A DNA stretch of 64,000 bases from Corynebacterium tuberculostearicum (GTDB lineage Bacteria > Actinomycetota > Actinomycetes > Mycobacteriales > Mycobacteriaceae). Shown here piece after piece: positions 1 to 8,113 of the stretch. The first letter of the stretch is position 1. Each line of letters opens with the position of its first letter. The notes under the pieces were generated by a model. It saw nothing but the letters and a program-made list of their open reading frames with translations, had not been told where the DNA came from and did not search any database. The stretch covers positions 806,001-870,000 of the forward strand of contig NZ_JACBZL010000001.1 in NCBI RefSeq assembly GCF_013408445.1, given 5' to 3'. The translations under genes were made by a program, and so were the position numbers.

Positions 1-823
1 CACTCGCGCCGGGCGCCTTGGTATCGGCGCGGGAATCTCCATCTCGCAGCACGGAGAGCAATCCGCGCATCTGTTTGAGGGAATCGCGGGAGGTAGAGGC
101 GATGGTTTCTAAGGCTTCTGTGGCCGCTGCGGGATTTTTGGCGGCGGCGAACCGGGCGCCGTCGGCAAGAGCGATAACGCCCGCTAAGTTATGCGCCACA
201 ATGTCATGCATTTCGCGGGCGATGCGGTTGCGCTCTACCGCGCCGGCCATCTCCGCACGTTCAATCAGAAGCTGCTGGTCCTCGCGCTTTTTGCGGTCAT
301 TGGTGCCAAGCAGGAAGAAAAAGCCCATGACCGGCCACGCGATGATGACGACGGAGGCGAAGGCAGGAAGCGGGCCAACAGTGGTGTCTTCGAGGCCAAA
401 ATCGATGCCGCTGATAATCCTCCGCCCGTATAGGTCCGCTGCGGTGGCCGCCAAGGAGCCAAAGGCAATCCACCCTATCCAGATTCGCTGTAGTCGTTTG
501 GGTGAATGTGCTCCTATCAGAAACACGCAGTAAGCCAAAGGGAAAAAGTGAGCGTTGCCCATTGCAGCAAGCGGGGTAAAGATGCACACCGTTAGCGTGA
601 TAGCAGTGACCCCGATGGCATATTCCCTGAGCTTGGGGTGTAGCCAGAGTGCTAGTGGAATAACGACTGTATAAAGTACGAGAACCAGCTCCTGGAAAAG
701 CGAAGTTCTATCAATAACACCTTCTGCCGCCGGCACCGAAGCCCCCCAGAAAAACAGCGGAATGATAATTCTCCACGGTGGGCCTACCCACGCGCGAAGT
801 GCATCGGGCCATAGCTTCTTCAT
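1..823 (-). CDS. Sensor histidine kinase, NarL-type, C-terminus beyond window
   Basis: Start ATG at 821-823; reading leftward the frame stays open to the window edge, giving 274 codons. The first ~175 residues hold several hydrophobic segments (about five membrane helices). A cytoplasmic HisKA_3 dimerisation/phosphoacceptor domain follows, with the motif REMHDIVAHN and phosphoacceptor His206. The HATPase domain and any response regulator lie outside the window. The protein is expected to autophosphorylate on His206 and pass phosphate to a LuxR-type response regulator; the stimulus cannot be read. Divergent from the PhzF-like gene, with 67 bp between the two starts. Confidence 0.9.
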   Translation of the reverse strand, partial: MKKLWPDALRAWVGPPWRIIIPLFFWGASVPAAEGVIDRTSLFQELVLVLYTVVIPLALWLHPKLREYAIGVTAITLTVCIFTPLAAMGNAHFFPLAYCVFLIGAHSPKRLQRIWIGWIAFGSLAATAADLYGRRIISGIDFGLEDTTVGPLPAFASVVIIAWPVMGFFFLLGTNDRKKREDQQLLIERAEMAGAVERNRIAREMHDIVAHNLAGVIALADGARFAAAKNPAAATEALETIASTSRDSLKQMRGLLSVLRDGDSRADTKAPGAS

Positions 824-877
824 GGCTTTCTAGGCTAGCGCAGGCGCTAAGCTTTAGTCCTCATCCCTGGGGCTGAC

Positions 878-883
878 TAGACT
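878..883 (+). promoter_or_regulatory. Predicted -10 element (TAGACT), likely leaderless start
   Basis: TAGACT fits the actinobacterial TANNNT -10 consensus and ends 7 nt before the ATG at 891, so transcription would begin at or next to the start codon. No clear -35 is seen. Inference from spacing only. Confidence 0.5.
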
Positions 884-890
884 GGCGGGC

Positions 891-1712
891 ATGCACCACG
901 AGTTCTTTGAGGTTGATGTTTTTGCCACGGGTGCCTTTAACGGCAATGCCTTGGCGGTGATCGCGGGCGCCGACGGCCTAAGTACCGAGCAAATGCAGGC
1001 AATCGCGAACTGGACCAACTTTTCTGAGACCACCTTCTTGCTCGAGCCTCACGACGCCCGCGCGGACTACCGCGTGCGCATTTTCACCCCGTACGAGGAG
1101 TTTGATTTTGCCGGCCACCCCACCTTGGGCAGCGCTGCCGCGTGGCGGGCGCTAGGCAATAACCCGCAGACAGAGGGAACTATCGTCCAAGAATGCGGCG
1201 TGGGCTTGGTAACCGTCCGCGAAGAGGGCGAAGTCTTGTCCTTTGCTACCCCGCCGCTGCGCCGCGATGAACCGCTAAGCCCGGCGGATCTGAAGGAGGC
1301 CTGCGGTGGGCTGGGGCTAGATAGCGCGGATATTGTTGACCATGGCTGGGTGGACAATGGCCCGGGCTGGCGCCTGCTGCAATTACGCGATGCCGCGGCG
1401 GTGCGCGCGGTTGAGCCTCGATCCGAGCGCCCCAAGGTCGGCGTAGTGGGCCTTAATCCCAACGCCGCAGAGGGTGAGTCGGCCTATGAGGTTCGGGCCT
1501 TTACCACGCAATTCGAAGACCCAGTCACCGGTTCTTTCAATGGCGGCGCCGCGCAGTTTATGCGCTCGCGTAACTTGGTGCCGGCGCGTTATACCGCAAC
1601 ACAAGGCAGCCAGATAGGCCGAGCGGGCGAAGTATTTATCAACGATGACGGCACGGATATTTGGGTAGGCGGTCGCGCCCAGATTCGCGTGCGCGGAACA
1701 CTGGAGGTTTAG
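891..1712 (+). CDS. PhzF family protein (isomerase/epimerase-like)
   Basis: 273 aa, the usual PhzF length. The N-terminus shows the family pattern FxVDVFATGAFNGNALAV, and the NFSETTF motif carries Glu46, the residue that acts as general acid/base in PhzF. GHPTLGSAAAW and, in the second half, DPVTGSFNGGAAQF are the paired diaminopimelate-epimerase-fold signatures. Family members catalyse proton shifts or epimerisation on small substrates; the substrate here is unknown and there are no phenazine genes nearby. The stop codon touches the ATG of the SelO gene, so the two are probably co-transcribed and translationally coupled. Confidence 0.9.
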   Translation: MHHEFFEVDVFATGAFNGNALAVIAGADGLSTEQMQAIANWTNFSETTFLLEPHDARADYRVRIFTPYEEFDFAGHPTLGSAAAWRALGNNPQTEGTIVQECGVGLVTVREEGEVLSFATPPLRRDEPLSPADLKEACGGLGLDSADIVDHGWVDNGPGWRLLQLRDAAAVRAVEPRSERPKVGVVGLNPNAAEGESAYEVRAFTTQFEDPVTGSFNGGAAQFMRSRNLVPARYTATQGSQIGRAGEVFINDDGTDIWVGGRAQIRVRGTLEV

Positions 1713-3068
1713 ATGCAGCTACACCACGATTTTGCTCAGAAGCTCCCCCACTTGGTTCGCCCCACCGAGGGTGAGGAGCAGCCGAACCCAGAGATGGTCA
1801 TTTTGAACGAGGAACTGGCTAGTCAGTTGGGCTTTGACCCGGACTGGCTGCGCTCCTCCGAGGGCATAGATTTCCTTACCGGCCGAGCAGGCGGCCACGC
1901 TATGGCCTATTCCGGCTTCCAATTCGGTGCGTTTAACCCGCAGATGGGAGACGGCCGGGCCATGCTCTTAGGCGAGGTAGAAAAGGACGGCCGTTTGTGG
2001 GATCTCCATGCCAAAGGGACTGGGCTTACTCCCTTTTCCCGCCTCGGGTCCGATGGCCGCGGAACGCTATCTTCCATGCTGCGCGAGTACCTAATCTCTG
2101 AGGCTATGCATGCCTTGGGTGTTCCCACCACCCGGGCGCTGGCGGTTATCTCCACCGGCCGGCCCATTCAGCGCGGGCACGTGCAACCGGCCGGCATTGT
2201 GGTACGCGTGGCAGCCAGCCATATCCGCGTCGGCACCTTTCACCTAGCCGCGCAGACGGATTACACCCGCCAGTTGGCCGACTATGCCATTGCGCGCCAC
2301 TACCCTGGCGCGGACTACCAGGAATTTTTCACCCAGGTGATGGATGCGCAGATCCGCACCGTGTCCCACTGGATGCGCTTGGGCTTTATTCATGGCGTGA
2401 TGAATACGGATAACACCACCATCTCTGGCGAAACCATTGACTATGGCCCCTGTGCCTTTATGGAGGCCTATTCGACCGCCACGGTCTTTTCCAGCATCGA
2501 TAGGCAGGGCCGTTATGCCTTTGGCAATCAGCCCTCCATTCTGCGATGGAACCTGGCCCGCTTGGCAGAATCCCTCCTGCCGCTTTTTGATTTGGACATG
2601 AATAAGGCCATGAGCTTTGCTCAGGAATCCATCACCGGCTTTAGCGACCGCTTTGAGGACCAGCGCAGAGCAGATTTAGCACAGGCTCTGGATACCTCTC
2701 TAGAAGTCGCTTCTTCCTATGCAGCTGCCATGCAGCTCAACGGCCCAGATATCACGCTGGCTCACCGCGCTCTTGCCGACGCCGCCGCGGGCCACCCCAC
2801 CCTCGCCCGCGAGCTCTTTGCCGAGGGAGACTTCTTGGATGACTACCTTGCCTCCTCGCCCGATCCTTCCCGCGTCGATAGCGCCATGCCGCGGGTCATC
2901 CCGCGCAACCTCGCTGTAGAATCCGCGCTGGATGCTGCCGAACGCGGGGAGATGGGCCCGTATCAGGAGCTCCTCCACGCGGTCACCCACCCGTGGGAGC
3001 CCAACTCCACGTTCGAATCGCCGGATCCTAATGGTCTCGAGGGCTACCTCACCTACTGCGGCACCTAG
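1713..3068 (+). CDS. selO: Protein adenylyltransferase SelO (YdiU/UPF0061)
   Basis: 451 aa pseudokinase-fold AMP transferase, which AMPylates Ser/Thr/Tyr of target proteins in characterised homologues and is linked to oxidative stress. Family motifs are clear: AYSGFQFGAFNPQMGDGRA, DLHAKGTGLTPFSR, the SDGRGTL loop, REYLISEAMHALGVPTTRAL, and the metal-binding segment HGVMNTDNTTISG...DYGPCAF. Slightly shorter than E. coli SelO (~478 aa). It ends YCGT: a Cys stands near the C-terminus, where the mitochondrial enzyme carries selenocysteine. The ATG immediately follows the TAG of the PhzF-like gene (TAGATG). Confidence 0.93.
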   Translation: MQLHHDFAQKLPHLVRPTEGEEQPNPEMVILNEELASQLGFDPDWLRSSEGIDFLTGRAGGHAMAYSGFQFGAFNPQMGDGRAMLLGEVEKDGRLWDLHAKGTGLTPFSRLGSDGRGTLSSMLREYLISEAMHALGVPTTRALAVISTGRPIQRGHVQPAGIVVRVAASHIRVGTFHLAAQTDYTRQLADYAIARHYPGADYQEFFTQVMDAQIRTVSHWMRLGFIHGVMNTDNTTISGETIDYGPCAFMEAYSTATVFSSIDRQGRYAFGNQPSILRWNLARLAESLLPLFDLDMNKAMSFAQESITGFSDRFEDQRRADLAQALDTSLEVASSYAAAMQLNGPDITLAHRALADAAAGHPTLARELFAEGDFLDDYLASSPDPSRVDSAMPRVIPRNLAVESALDAAERGEMGPYQELLHAVTHPWEPNSTFESPDPNGLEGYLTYCGT

Positions 3069-3096
3069 GGCTGCCATTACCTGCCTAGGACGCACG

Positions 3097-3133
3097 AAAC
3101 CCTCGCACCGGCACGAAGGGGGTGCGAGGGTTT
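3097..3133. terminator. Bidirectional intrinsic terminator between selO and mqo
   Basis: Perfect 13-bp inverted repeat (aaaccctcgcacc / ggtgcgagggttt) with an 11-nt loop. It has A-rich and T-rich outer ends, in the convergent gap between selO and mqo. Confidence 0.85.
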
Positions 3134-3153
3134 GTGAGGCCGAAAGCTAGCTC

Positions 3154-4650
3154 TTAGCGGTCCAGCTTCAGGGTCTTCTGGGTGTACTCCCACATCTCGT
3201 CGTACAGCTTCTCATCGTTGCGCAGCTTGATGCCATAAGACGGAACCATCTCGCGAATCTTGTCTGCCCAATCAATCATGTGCTCGCCGAAGCAACGCTC
3301 CAGCAGCTCCAGCATGACGGCCGGGGCAATGGATGCACCCGGGGAAGCGCCGAGCAGGCCGGCGATATTGCCCTCCTGGTTATTCACCAGGGTGGTGCCG
3401 AACTCGAGGGAACCGAACTGCGGGGCACCAGCAGGCTTAATCACCTGGACGCGCTGGCCAGCGATAACGGTTTCCCAGTCGCTTTCCTTTGCTTCCGGTA
3501 CGTACTCGCGCAGGGCTTCCACGCGGTCCGAGAAGCTCTTGCGCACCTCATCGACCAGGTACTTGGTCAGGCCGAACTCCTGCACGGCAACGCCGAGGTA
3601 AGAGGTGATGTTGTCTGGGCGGATGGACTTGAACAGGTCCAGGTAGGTGCCCTTCTTCAGGAACTTCGGGCTCCAACCACCGTAAGGACCGAAGAGCAGG
3701 CCCTTCTCACCGTCGATCACGCGGGTATCCAGGTGCGGCACCGACATTGGTGGGGCGCCCACGGCAGCCTTGCCGTAGACCTTAGCCTGGTGCTGCTCGA
3801 TAAGCTCTGGGTTCTTTGAGCGCAGCCACAGACCGGATACTGGGAAGCCTGCGTAACCGGCAACTTCCTTCACCTTTGCCTTGCGCAGCAGGTCCAGGGC
3901 GTAACCGCCAGCACCAACGAAGACGAACTTTGCCTTAACTACGGTGATGTCACCGGTGTGCTTGTTCTTGGAGTACACCTTCCACGCGGAGCCATCGCGC
4001 TTGATGTCGATGACCTCGTGTCCGTAGCGGATCTCGGTGCCGGAAGCCTTAGCTGCGGTCAGGAACTGCTTGGTCAGCGCGCCAAAGTTGACGTCGGTAC
4101 CAGCGTCGGTCCAAGAAATGGCCACCTTATTGGAGAAGTCACGGCCCTTCGCCATCAGCGGCAGCTTCTCAGCAAAATCGGAATCGTCCGCGGAGAACTG
4201 CATGCCCGGGAACATGTGCTTCTCGCTCAGCACATCATAACGGCGCTTGAGGTAATCCACCTGGATTTCGCCCTGTGCGAAGGACACGTGCGGAACCGGA
4301 TTAATGAATTCGCTCGGGTCGGTGAGAATACCGTTGTTGAGCTGGTGGGACCAGAACTGGCGAGACTTCTGGAACTTCTCGTTGATGCCCAGAGCCTTGG
4401 AGATATCAATGCGGCCGTTCTTCTCCGGGGTGTAGTTCAGCTCGCACAGTGCGGAGTGGCCGGTACCGGCGTTATTCCACGGGGAGGAGGACTCCAATGC
4501 GGGGCCATCGAGGCGCTCAAAGACCATTTGGGTCCAGCTGGGCTCCAACTCGCGGAGCATAGCACCCAGGGTGGCGCTCATGATGCCAGCACCGATTAGT
4601 GCTACATCGACCTCGTCTACAACCTGTGCTGTCTTCTTAGCGGAGGACAC
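3154..4650 (-). CDS. mqo: Malate:quinone oxidoreductase
   Basis: 498 aa FAD-dependent, membrane-associated enzyme that oxidises malate to oxaloacetate and passes electrons to the quinone pool; the main malate oxidiser in corynebacteria. The N-terminal dinucleotide-binding motif IGAGIMSATLG is at residues 19-29. The SSPWNNAGTGHSALCELNYTP, VSGLWLR, FGPYGGWSPKFLK and GLLGASPGASIAP blocks are typical of Mqo. GTG at 4650 is chosen because AGAGGT lies ~10 nt upstream and it gives the usual ~500 aa length; an in-frame ATG 40 codons upstream gives an atypical extension. Convergent with selO, divergent from the hydrolase gene. Confidence 0.96.
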   Translation of the reverse strand: MSSAKKTAQVVDEVDVALIGAGIMSATLGAMLRELEPSWTQMVFERLDGPALESSSPWNNAGTGHSALCELNYTPEKNGRIDISKALGINEKFQKSRQFWSHQLNNGILTDPSEFINPVPHVSFAQGEIQVDYLKRRYDVLSEKHMFPGMQFSADDSDFAEKLPLMAKGRDFSNKVAISWTDAGTDVNFGALTKQFLTAAKASGTEIRYGHEVIDIKRDGSAWKVYSKNKHTGDITVVKAKFVFVGAGGYALDLLRKAKVKEVAGYAGFPVSGLWLRSKNPELIEQHQAKVYGKAAVGAPPMSVPHLDTRVIDGEKGLLFGPYGGWSPKFLKKGTYLDLFKSIRPDNITSYLGVAVQEFGLTKYLVDEVRKSFSDRVEALREYVPEAKESDWETVIAGQRVQVIKPAGAPQFGSLEFGTTLVNNQEGNIAGLLGASPGASIAPAVMLELLERCFGEHMIDWADKIREMVPSYGIKLRNDEKLYDEMWEYTQKTLKLDR

Positions 4651-4902
4651 TGTGTTATTACCTCTTCGAATTGAAAATAGATATCCATCGGCGCGGTCTA
4701 CGCCTTGATTTTTAGCGCTTAGCGCCCCGCGCCACCATCGCTGCACTATGACAACCTGGCAGTGCGTCACGCATTAAGGCCTTACTCTACGCTTTTCTCA
4801 TCCAATTTGGGATTTCTCCCCCAGACCAGTGGCGAAAATGTGGGAATTTCCGCCCCCACTATTTACACCCCACCGGCAGCACCATAAATTCTTCGTTGCA
4901 CC

Positions 4903-4908
4903 TAGAAT
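4903..4908 (+). promoter_or_regulatory. Predicted -10 element (TAGAAT), leaderless promoter
   Basis: TAGAAT followed by CGAGGC and then ATG at 4915. Six bases between the hexamer and the start codon predict an mRNA starting at the A of ATG. There is no room for a Shine-Dalgarno. Confidence 0.65.
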
Positions 4909-4914
4909 CGAGGC

Positions 4915-5943
4915 ATGGTTACACACTCCCCGGTATGGGGCCCAGACAAGCTTGGCCCTGACTATGAAGCTGCCACCATTGACTTGGGTACAGACCCCGA
5001 TGGCGAGGGCGACGTGGTCACCACCCTGGTGCACTACGCGCCGGAGCATGCGGGCGATACTGCACGTGAGTCAGCCGCCCCGTCTCGCCCGGCACTGGTG
5101 TGGCTACACGGCATGACCGATTATTTCTTCCACACCCACGTAGCCGAGCACTTTGCCGCCGAGGGTTATGACTTTTATGCCATCGATCTGCGCAAGTGCG
5201 GCCGCTCGCGCCGCTCGGGCCAGTCGTGGCACTATGCTTCGGACCTGGCGCTGTACTTTACAGACCTCACCGCCGCTCTTGATGCGATCCCCAATGATGA
5301 AGTCATCTTCATCGCCCACTCCACCGGTGGCTTGATCGCCCCGCTGTGGATGGATCATCTGCGCCGAACCGACCAAGAACGCCACCAACGCTTGGCGGGC
5401 CTCATCCTTAATAGTCCATGGCTGGACATGATGGGCGTGCCCGGCCAGGTCCTCACTCCCCTCAAGCCGCTGCTCTACACATTGGGCCGCATCGCCCCCA
5501 TGACTCCCCTGCCTGGTGGCAACCTCACTGCTTACGGCGAGTCCGTGCATAAGGATTTCTACGGCGAATGGAATTTTGACCTCCGCTTTAAGCCACTGGC
5601 GGGCCATAAGAAATATGTCGGTTGGATAGCCGCGGTATTCCACGGCTTTGATGCTATTCACAGCGGCCGCGTTGATGCCGGTGTCCCCATCTTGACGCTG
5701 CAGTCCACTCGCACCCAATTGGGTCAGCCTTACTCCGACAGCGTGAACCACGCAGATGTCATCATCGACGTTGCGCAAACGCGGCGCTGGGCAAAGGAAC
5801 TTAGTGCCCACTACACCTTGCATCCCATCAAGGGGGCTAGGCACGATGTGTTCCTATCGCTTCCGGACCCGCTCCAAGAAGCTTTTGACGCCTGTGACAA
5901 GTGGCTGCCCACCGTCCTAGAAACCCCACAATCTACTCAGTAA
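4915..5943 (+). CDS. Alpha/beta hydrolase (lysophospholipase-like)
   Basis: 342 aa. The nucleophile elbow AHSTGG places the catalytic serine at residue 136; the oxyanion region WLHGMTDYFFHTHV precedes it, and the C-terminal GARHDVF supplies the likely catalytic His. The fold resembles serine aminopeptidase S33/monoglyceride lipase proteins. No signal peptide is seen, so it is probably cytoplasmic. Substrate unknown. It lies 27 bp upstream of the mycothione reductase gene in the same orientation, an arrangement I also recall in M. tuberculosis (Rv2854-Rv2855). Confidence 0.85.
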   Translation: MVTHSPVWGPDKLGPDYEAATIDLGTDPDGEGDVVTTLVHYAPEHAGDTARESAAPSRPALVWLHGMTDYFFHTHVAEHFAAEGYDFYAIDLRKCGRSRRSGQSWHYASDLALYFTDLTAALDAIPNDEVIFIAHSTGGLIAPLWMDHLRRTDQERHQRLAGLILNSPWLDMMGVPGQVLTPLKPLLYTLGRIAPMTPLPGGNLTAYGESVHKDFYGEWNFDLRFKPLAGHKKYVGWIAAVFHGFDAIHSGRVDAGVPILTLQSTRTQLGQPYSDSVNHADVIIDVAQTRRWAKELSAHYTLHPIKGARHDVFLSLPDPLQEAFDACDKWLPTVLETPQSTQ

Positions 5944-5970
5944 TTAAGCCCCTATATATAAGGAATAAAC

Positions 5971-7374
5971 GTGACTACTTCACACCAGTCCCACACGCCC
6001 GCTGCCGAGGAACATTTCGACCTCATCATCATCGGCACTGGCTCCGGAAACTCCATCCCTAGCCCGGATTTTGATGACCGGAAAATCGCCATCATTGAAA
6101 AGGGCACCTTTGGCGGGACCTGCCTCAACGTAGGCTGCATTCCCACCAAGATGTATGTCTACGCCGCCGATATTGCCCTAGCGGCGCGCGAGGCCGGCCG
6201 GCTCGGCCTTGATGCTCAGGTCACTAGCGTGGATTGGGATTCCATCGTGGACCGGGTCTTTACCAACCGCATCGACCAGATTGCCCAGGGCGGCGAACAG
6301 TACCGTCGCGGCGAAGAAACCCCGAACATTACCGTGTTTGATGAGCACGCCCGTTTCGTCGGCCCGAAGACCATTCAGACCGGCGAGCATGTCATCAGCG
6401 GCGACCAGATCGTCATTGCCGCCGGCTCCCGTCCGGTCATTCCGGAGGTCTATGCCAACTCGGGCGTGAAGTACTACACCAATGAAGACATCATGCGCAT
6501 GGACCACCAGCCAGAAAGCCTCATCGTGGTAGGCGGTGGCTATATCGCCATGGAGTTTGCCCATGTCTTTGACGGCCTCGGCACCAAGGTCACCGTGGTC
6601 AATCGCTCCGAGACCTTGCTACGCCACCTGGATGATGACCTATCTAGCCGCTTCAACCAGATTGCTCGCGATCGCTTCGACGTGCGCATAGCCAATGGCA
6701 CCAAGCTCGAGGAGACTGACACGGGCGTGCGGTTGGAGCTCGACAATGGTGAGTCCGTGGAAGCAGAAGCGATTCTGGTTGCTACTGGGCGCACCCCAAA
6801 CGGCGATCAGATGGATCTGGACAAGGCGGGCATTGAACTGCTTGCCGACGCCCGCGTGAGCACCGACGAGTTCGGCCGCACCACCGCCGAGGGTGTTTGG
6901 GCGCTTGGCGATGTCTCTTCTCCATATATGCTCAAGCACGTAGCCAATGCGGAGACACGCGCAGTGCAGCATAACCTGCTCCACCCAGAAGATCTCCGCC
7001 CACTGCCCCACGACAATGTCCCCGCCGCCATCTTTACCCATCCACAAATCGCCACCGTCGGCCTGACAGAAAAGCAAGCACGGGAGCAAGGATTCGACGT
7101 CACCGTCAAGGTACAGAATTTTGGCGATGTTGCCTACGGCTGGGCCATGGAAGATCACACCGGCATCTGCAAGCTAGTAGCAGACCGCGCGACTGGGCAG
7201 CTTCTCGGCGCGCACCTGATGGGCCCGCAGGCCTCAACCTTGATCCAGCAATTGATTACCGCGATGGCCTACAAGTTGGACATGCGGGAGTTCACTCGCA
7301 ACCAATATTGGATCCACCCTGCGCTGCCGGAAGTAGTGGAAAATGCCCTTTTGGGACTGGAGTGGAATAAGTGA
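5971..7374 (+). CDS. mtr: Mycothione reductase
   Basis: 467 aa flavoprotein disulfide reductase that regenerates mycothiol from mycothione with NADPH. FAD motif IIGTGSGNS is at residues 20-28, the redox-active pair is in GTCLNVGCIP (Cys51, Cys56), the NAD(P)H motif VGGGYIAMEFA is mid-protein, and the C-terminal YWIHPALPEVVENAL carries the His-Glu dyad. GTGSGNS and the CIPTKMYVYAA block separate it from dihydrolipoamide and glutathione reductases. GTG start with AAGGA 7 nt upstream. Mycothiol is restricted to Actinobacteria, which supports the taxonomic call. Confidence 0.93.
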   Translation: MTTSHQSHTPAAEEHFDLIIIGTGSGNSIPSPDFDDRKIAIIEKGTFGGTCLNVGCIPTKMYVYAADIALAAREAGRLGLDAQVTSVDWDSIVDRVFTNRIDQIAQGGEQYRRGEETPNITVFDEHARFVGPKTIQTGEHVISGDQIVIAAGSRPVIPEVYANSGVKYYTNEDIMRMDHQPESLIVVGGGYIAMEFAHVFDGLGTKVTVVNRSETLLRHLDDDLSSRFNQIARDRFDVRIANGTKLEETDTGVRLELDNGESVEAEAILVATGRTPNGDQMDLDKAGIELLADARVSTDEFGRTTAEGVWALGDVSSPYMLKHVANAETRAVQHNLLHPEDLRPLPHDNVPAAIFTHPQIATVGLTEKQAREQGFDVTVKVQNFGDVAYGWAMEDHTGICKLVADRATGQLLGAHLMGPQASTLIQQLITAMAYKLDMREFTRNQYWIHPALPEVVENALLGLEWNK

Positions 7375-7381
7375 ACTGTTA

Positions 7382-7397
7382 CGTGATCCTTCTCACA
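7382..7397. promoter_or_regulatory. Candidate GlxR (CRP-type) binding site
   Basis: GTGA-N6-TCAC half-sites are perfect (cGTGATCCTTCTCACA), matching the core of the TGTGANNTANNTCACA consensus of corynebacterial GlxR. It begins 8 bp after the mtr stop and ~145 bp upstream of the nearest good -35, so its role is unsure. Confidence 0.4.
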
Positions 7398-7525
7398 CTC
7401 CTCCAGTTTCTTCCCAGGGTTTAGGACGTTTTCCCACTTCACACCAAGGAAGCCCCATTCACAATTTCAGGCAATTCACCACCATAAAGGGGCCCAAATT
7501 AATTAAATCGCTGAAATTCCAGTCT

Positions 7526-7556
7526 TTGACGTGCAAAAGGACGGGAGTTTTACTAA
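7526..7556 (+). promoter_or_regulatory. Candidate promoter for secreted protein pair
   Basis: TTGACG at 7526-7531 matches a -35, with TTTACT/TACTAA at 17-19 nt spacing as a weak -10. It lies ~135 bp upstream of the first ATG. Confidence 0.35.
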
Positions 7557-7690
7557 ATTCACTTGGGACACCGGCTCGAGCCGATACGAACACGGCTACC
7601 GCGTGTTTATGAATACCGCCTGTGTATTCAATAACACTTTGGTTTCCCAGTGCGGAAGCCTTGCAAGTACGACTTTTAAGGAATTTTGAT

Positions 7691-8065
7691 ATGCGTATCC
7701 GCAATGCAGCAATCGCTGGCGCAACCGCTCTCGCAGTTGCCTTCGGCGGCACCACCGTTGCCGTAGCAGCTGAGGGCTCTTCCGACGCCGCTCAGACCGC
7801 TCCTGCAACCAACGAGGGCTCCTCCCAGCAGGGCTCCTCCTCCGAGGGCCAGAGCTTCCCTAACAAGGTTGACCAGGACCTGAAGCTCGAGGGTGAGAAG
7901 GCAGCTGACGGCACCAAGATTTTCGGTTCCTCCAAGGACTTCTCCGAGCAGCCGGTTTGGGCTAAGGTCCTGTACTCCCTGACCATCCTGGGCGGCATCG
8001 GTGCTGTTCTGGGCGGCGTCATCGGCCCGGTCGTCAACTTCATCAACCACGGCCCTTCCTTCTAA
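7691..8065 (+). CDS. Small secreted protein, first of a tandem pair
   Basis: 124 aa. A Sec signal peptide covers residues ~1-27: two Arg, an Ala/Gly hydrophobic core, cleavage after AVA-A. The mature ~97 aa is a Ser/Glu/Gln-rich hydrophilic part followed by one strongly hydrophobic, Gly-rich segment (LGGIGAVLGGVIGPVVNF) ending at GPSF. No Cys. Codons are nearly all of the preferred set (GCT, TCC, GGC, AAG, CTG), as in the ribosomal protein genes here, implying high expression. AAGGA lies ~8 nt before the ATG. It resembles the next gene in architecture and signal peptide. I cannot name a family; it may be an abundant envelope (outer membrane or wall) protein of corynebacteria. Confidence 0.85.
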   Translation: MRIRNAAIAGATALAVAFGGTTVAVAAEGSSDAAQTAPATNEGSSQQGSSSEGQSFPNKVDQDLKLEGEKAADGTKIFGSSKDFSEQPVWAKVLYSLTILGGIGAVLGGVIGPVVNFINHGPSF

Positions 8066-8113
8066 GCAACAGCCATACGGCTTCATCAAAACTTCCGAAA
8101 GGTAATTTTCACA

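Larger units (their letters stand above)
7375..7690. other. 316-bp intergenic region upstream of secreted protein genes
   Basis: No open frame that looks coding. It contains a GlxR-like palindrome at its left end (7382-7397), an AT-rich stretch around 7495-7515, and a possible promoter at 7526-7556. If that promoter is used, the secreted-protein mRNA has a leader of roughly 120-130 nt. Confidence 0.6.

Noticed and set aside
4715..4725. GCGCT-T-AGCGC repeat upstream of mqo
   Set aside because: Short GC-rich repeat, common in this composition; no regulator inferred.
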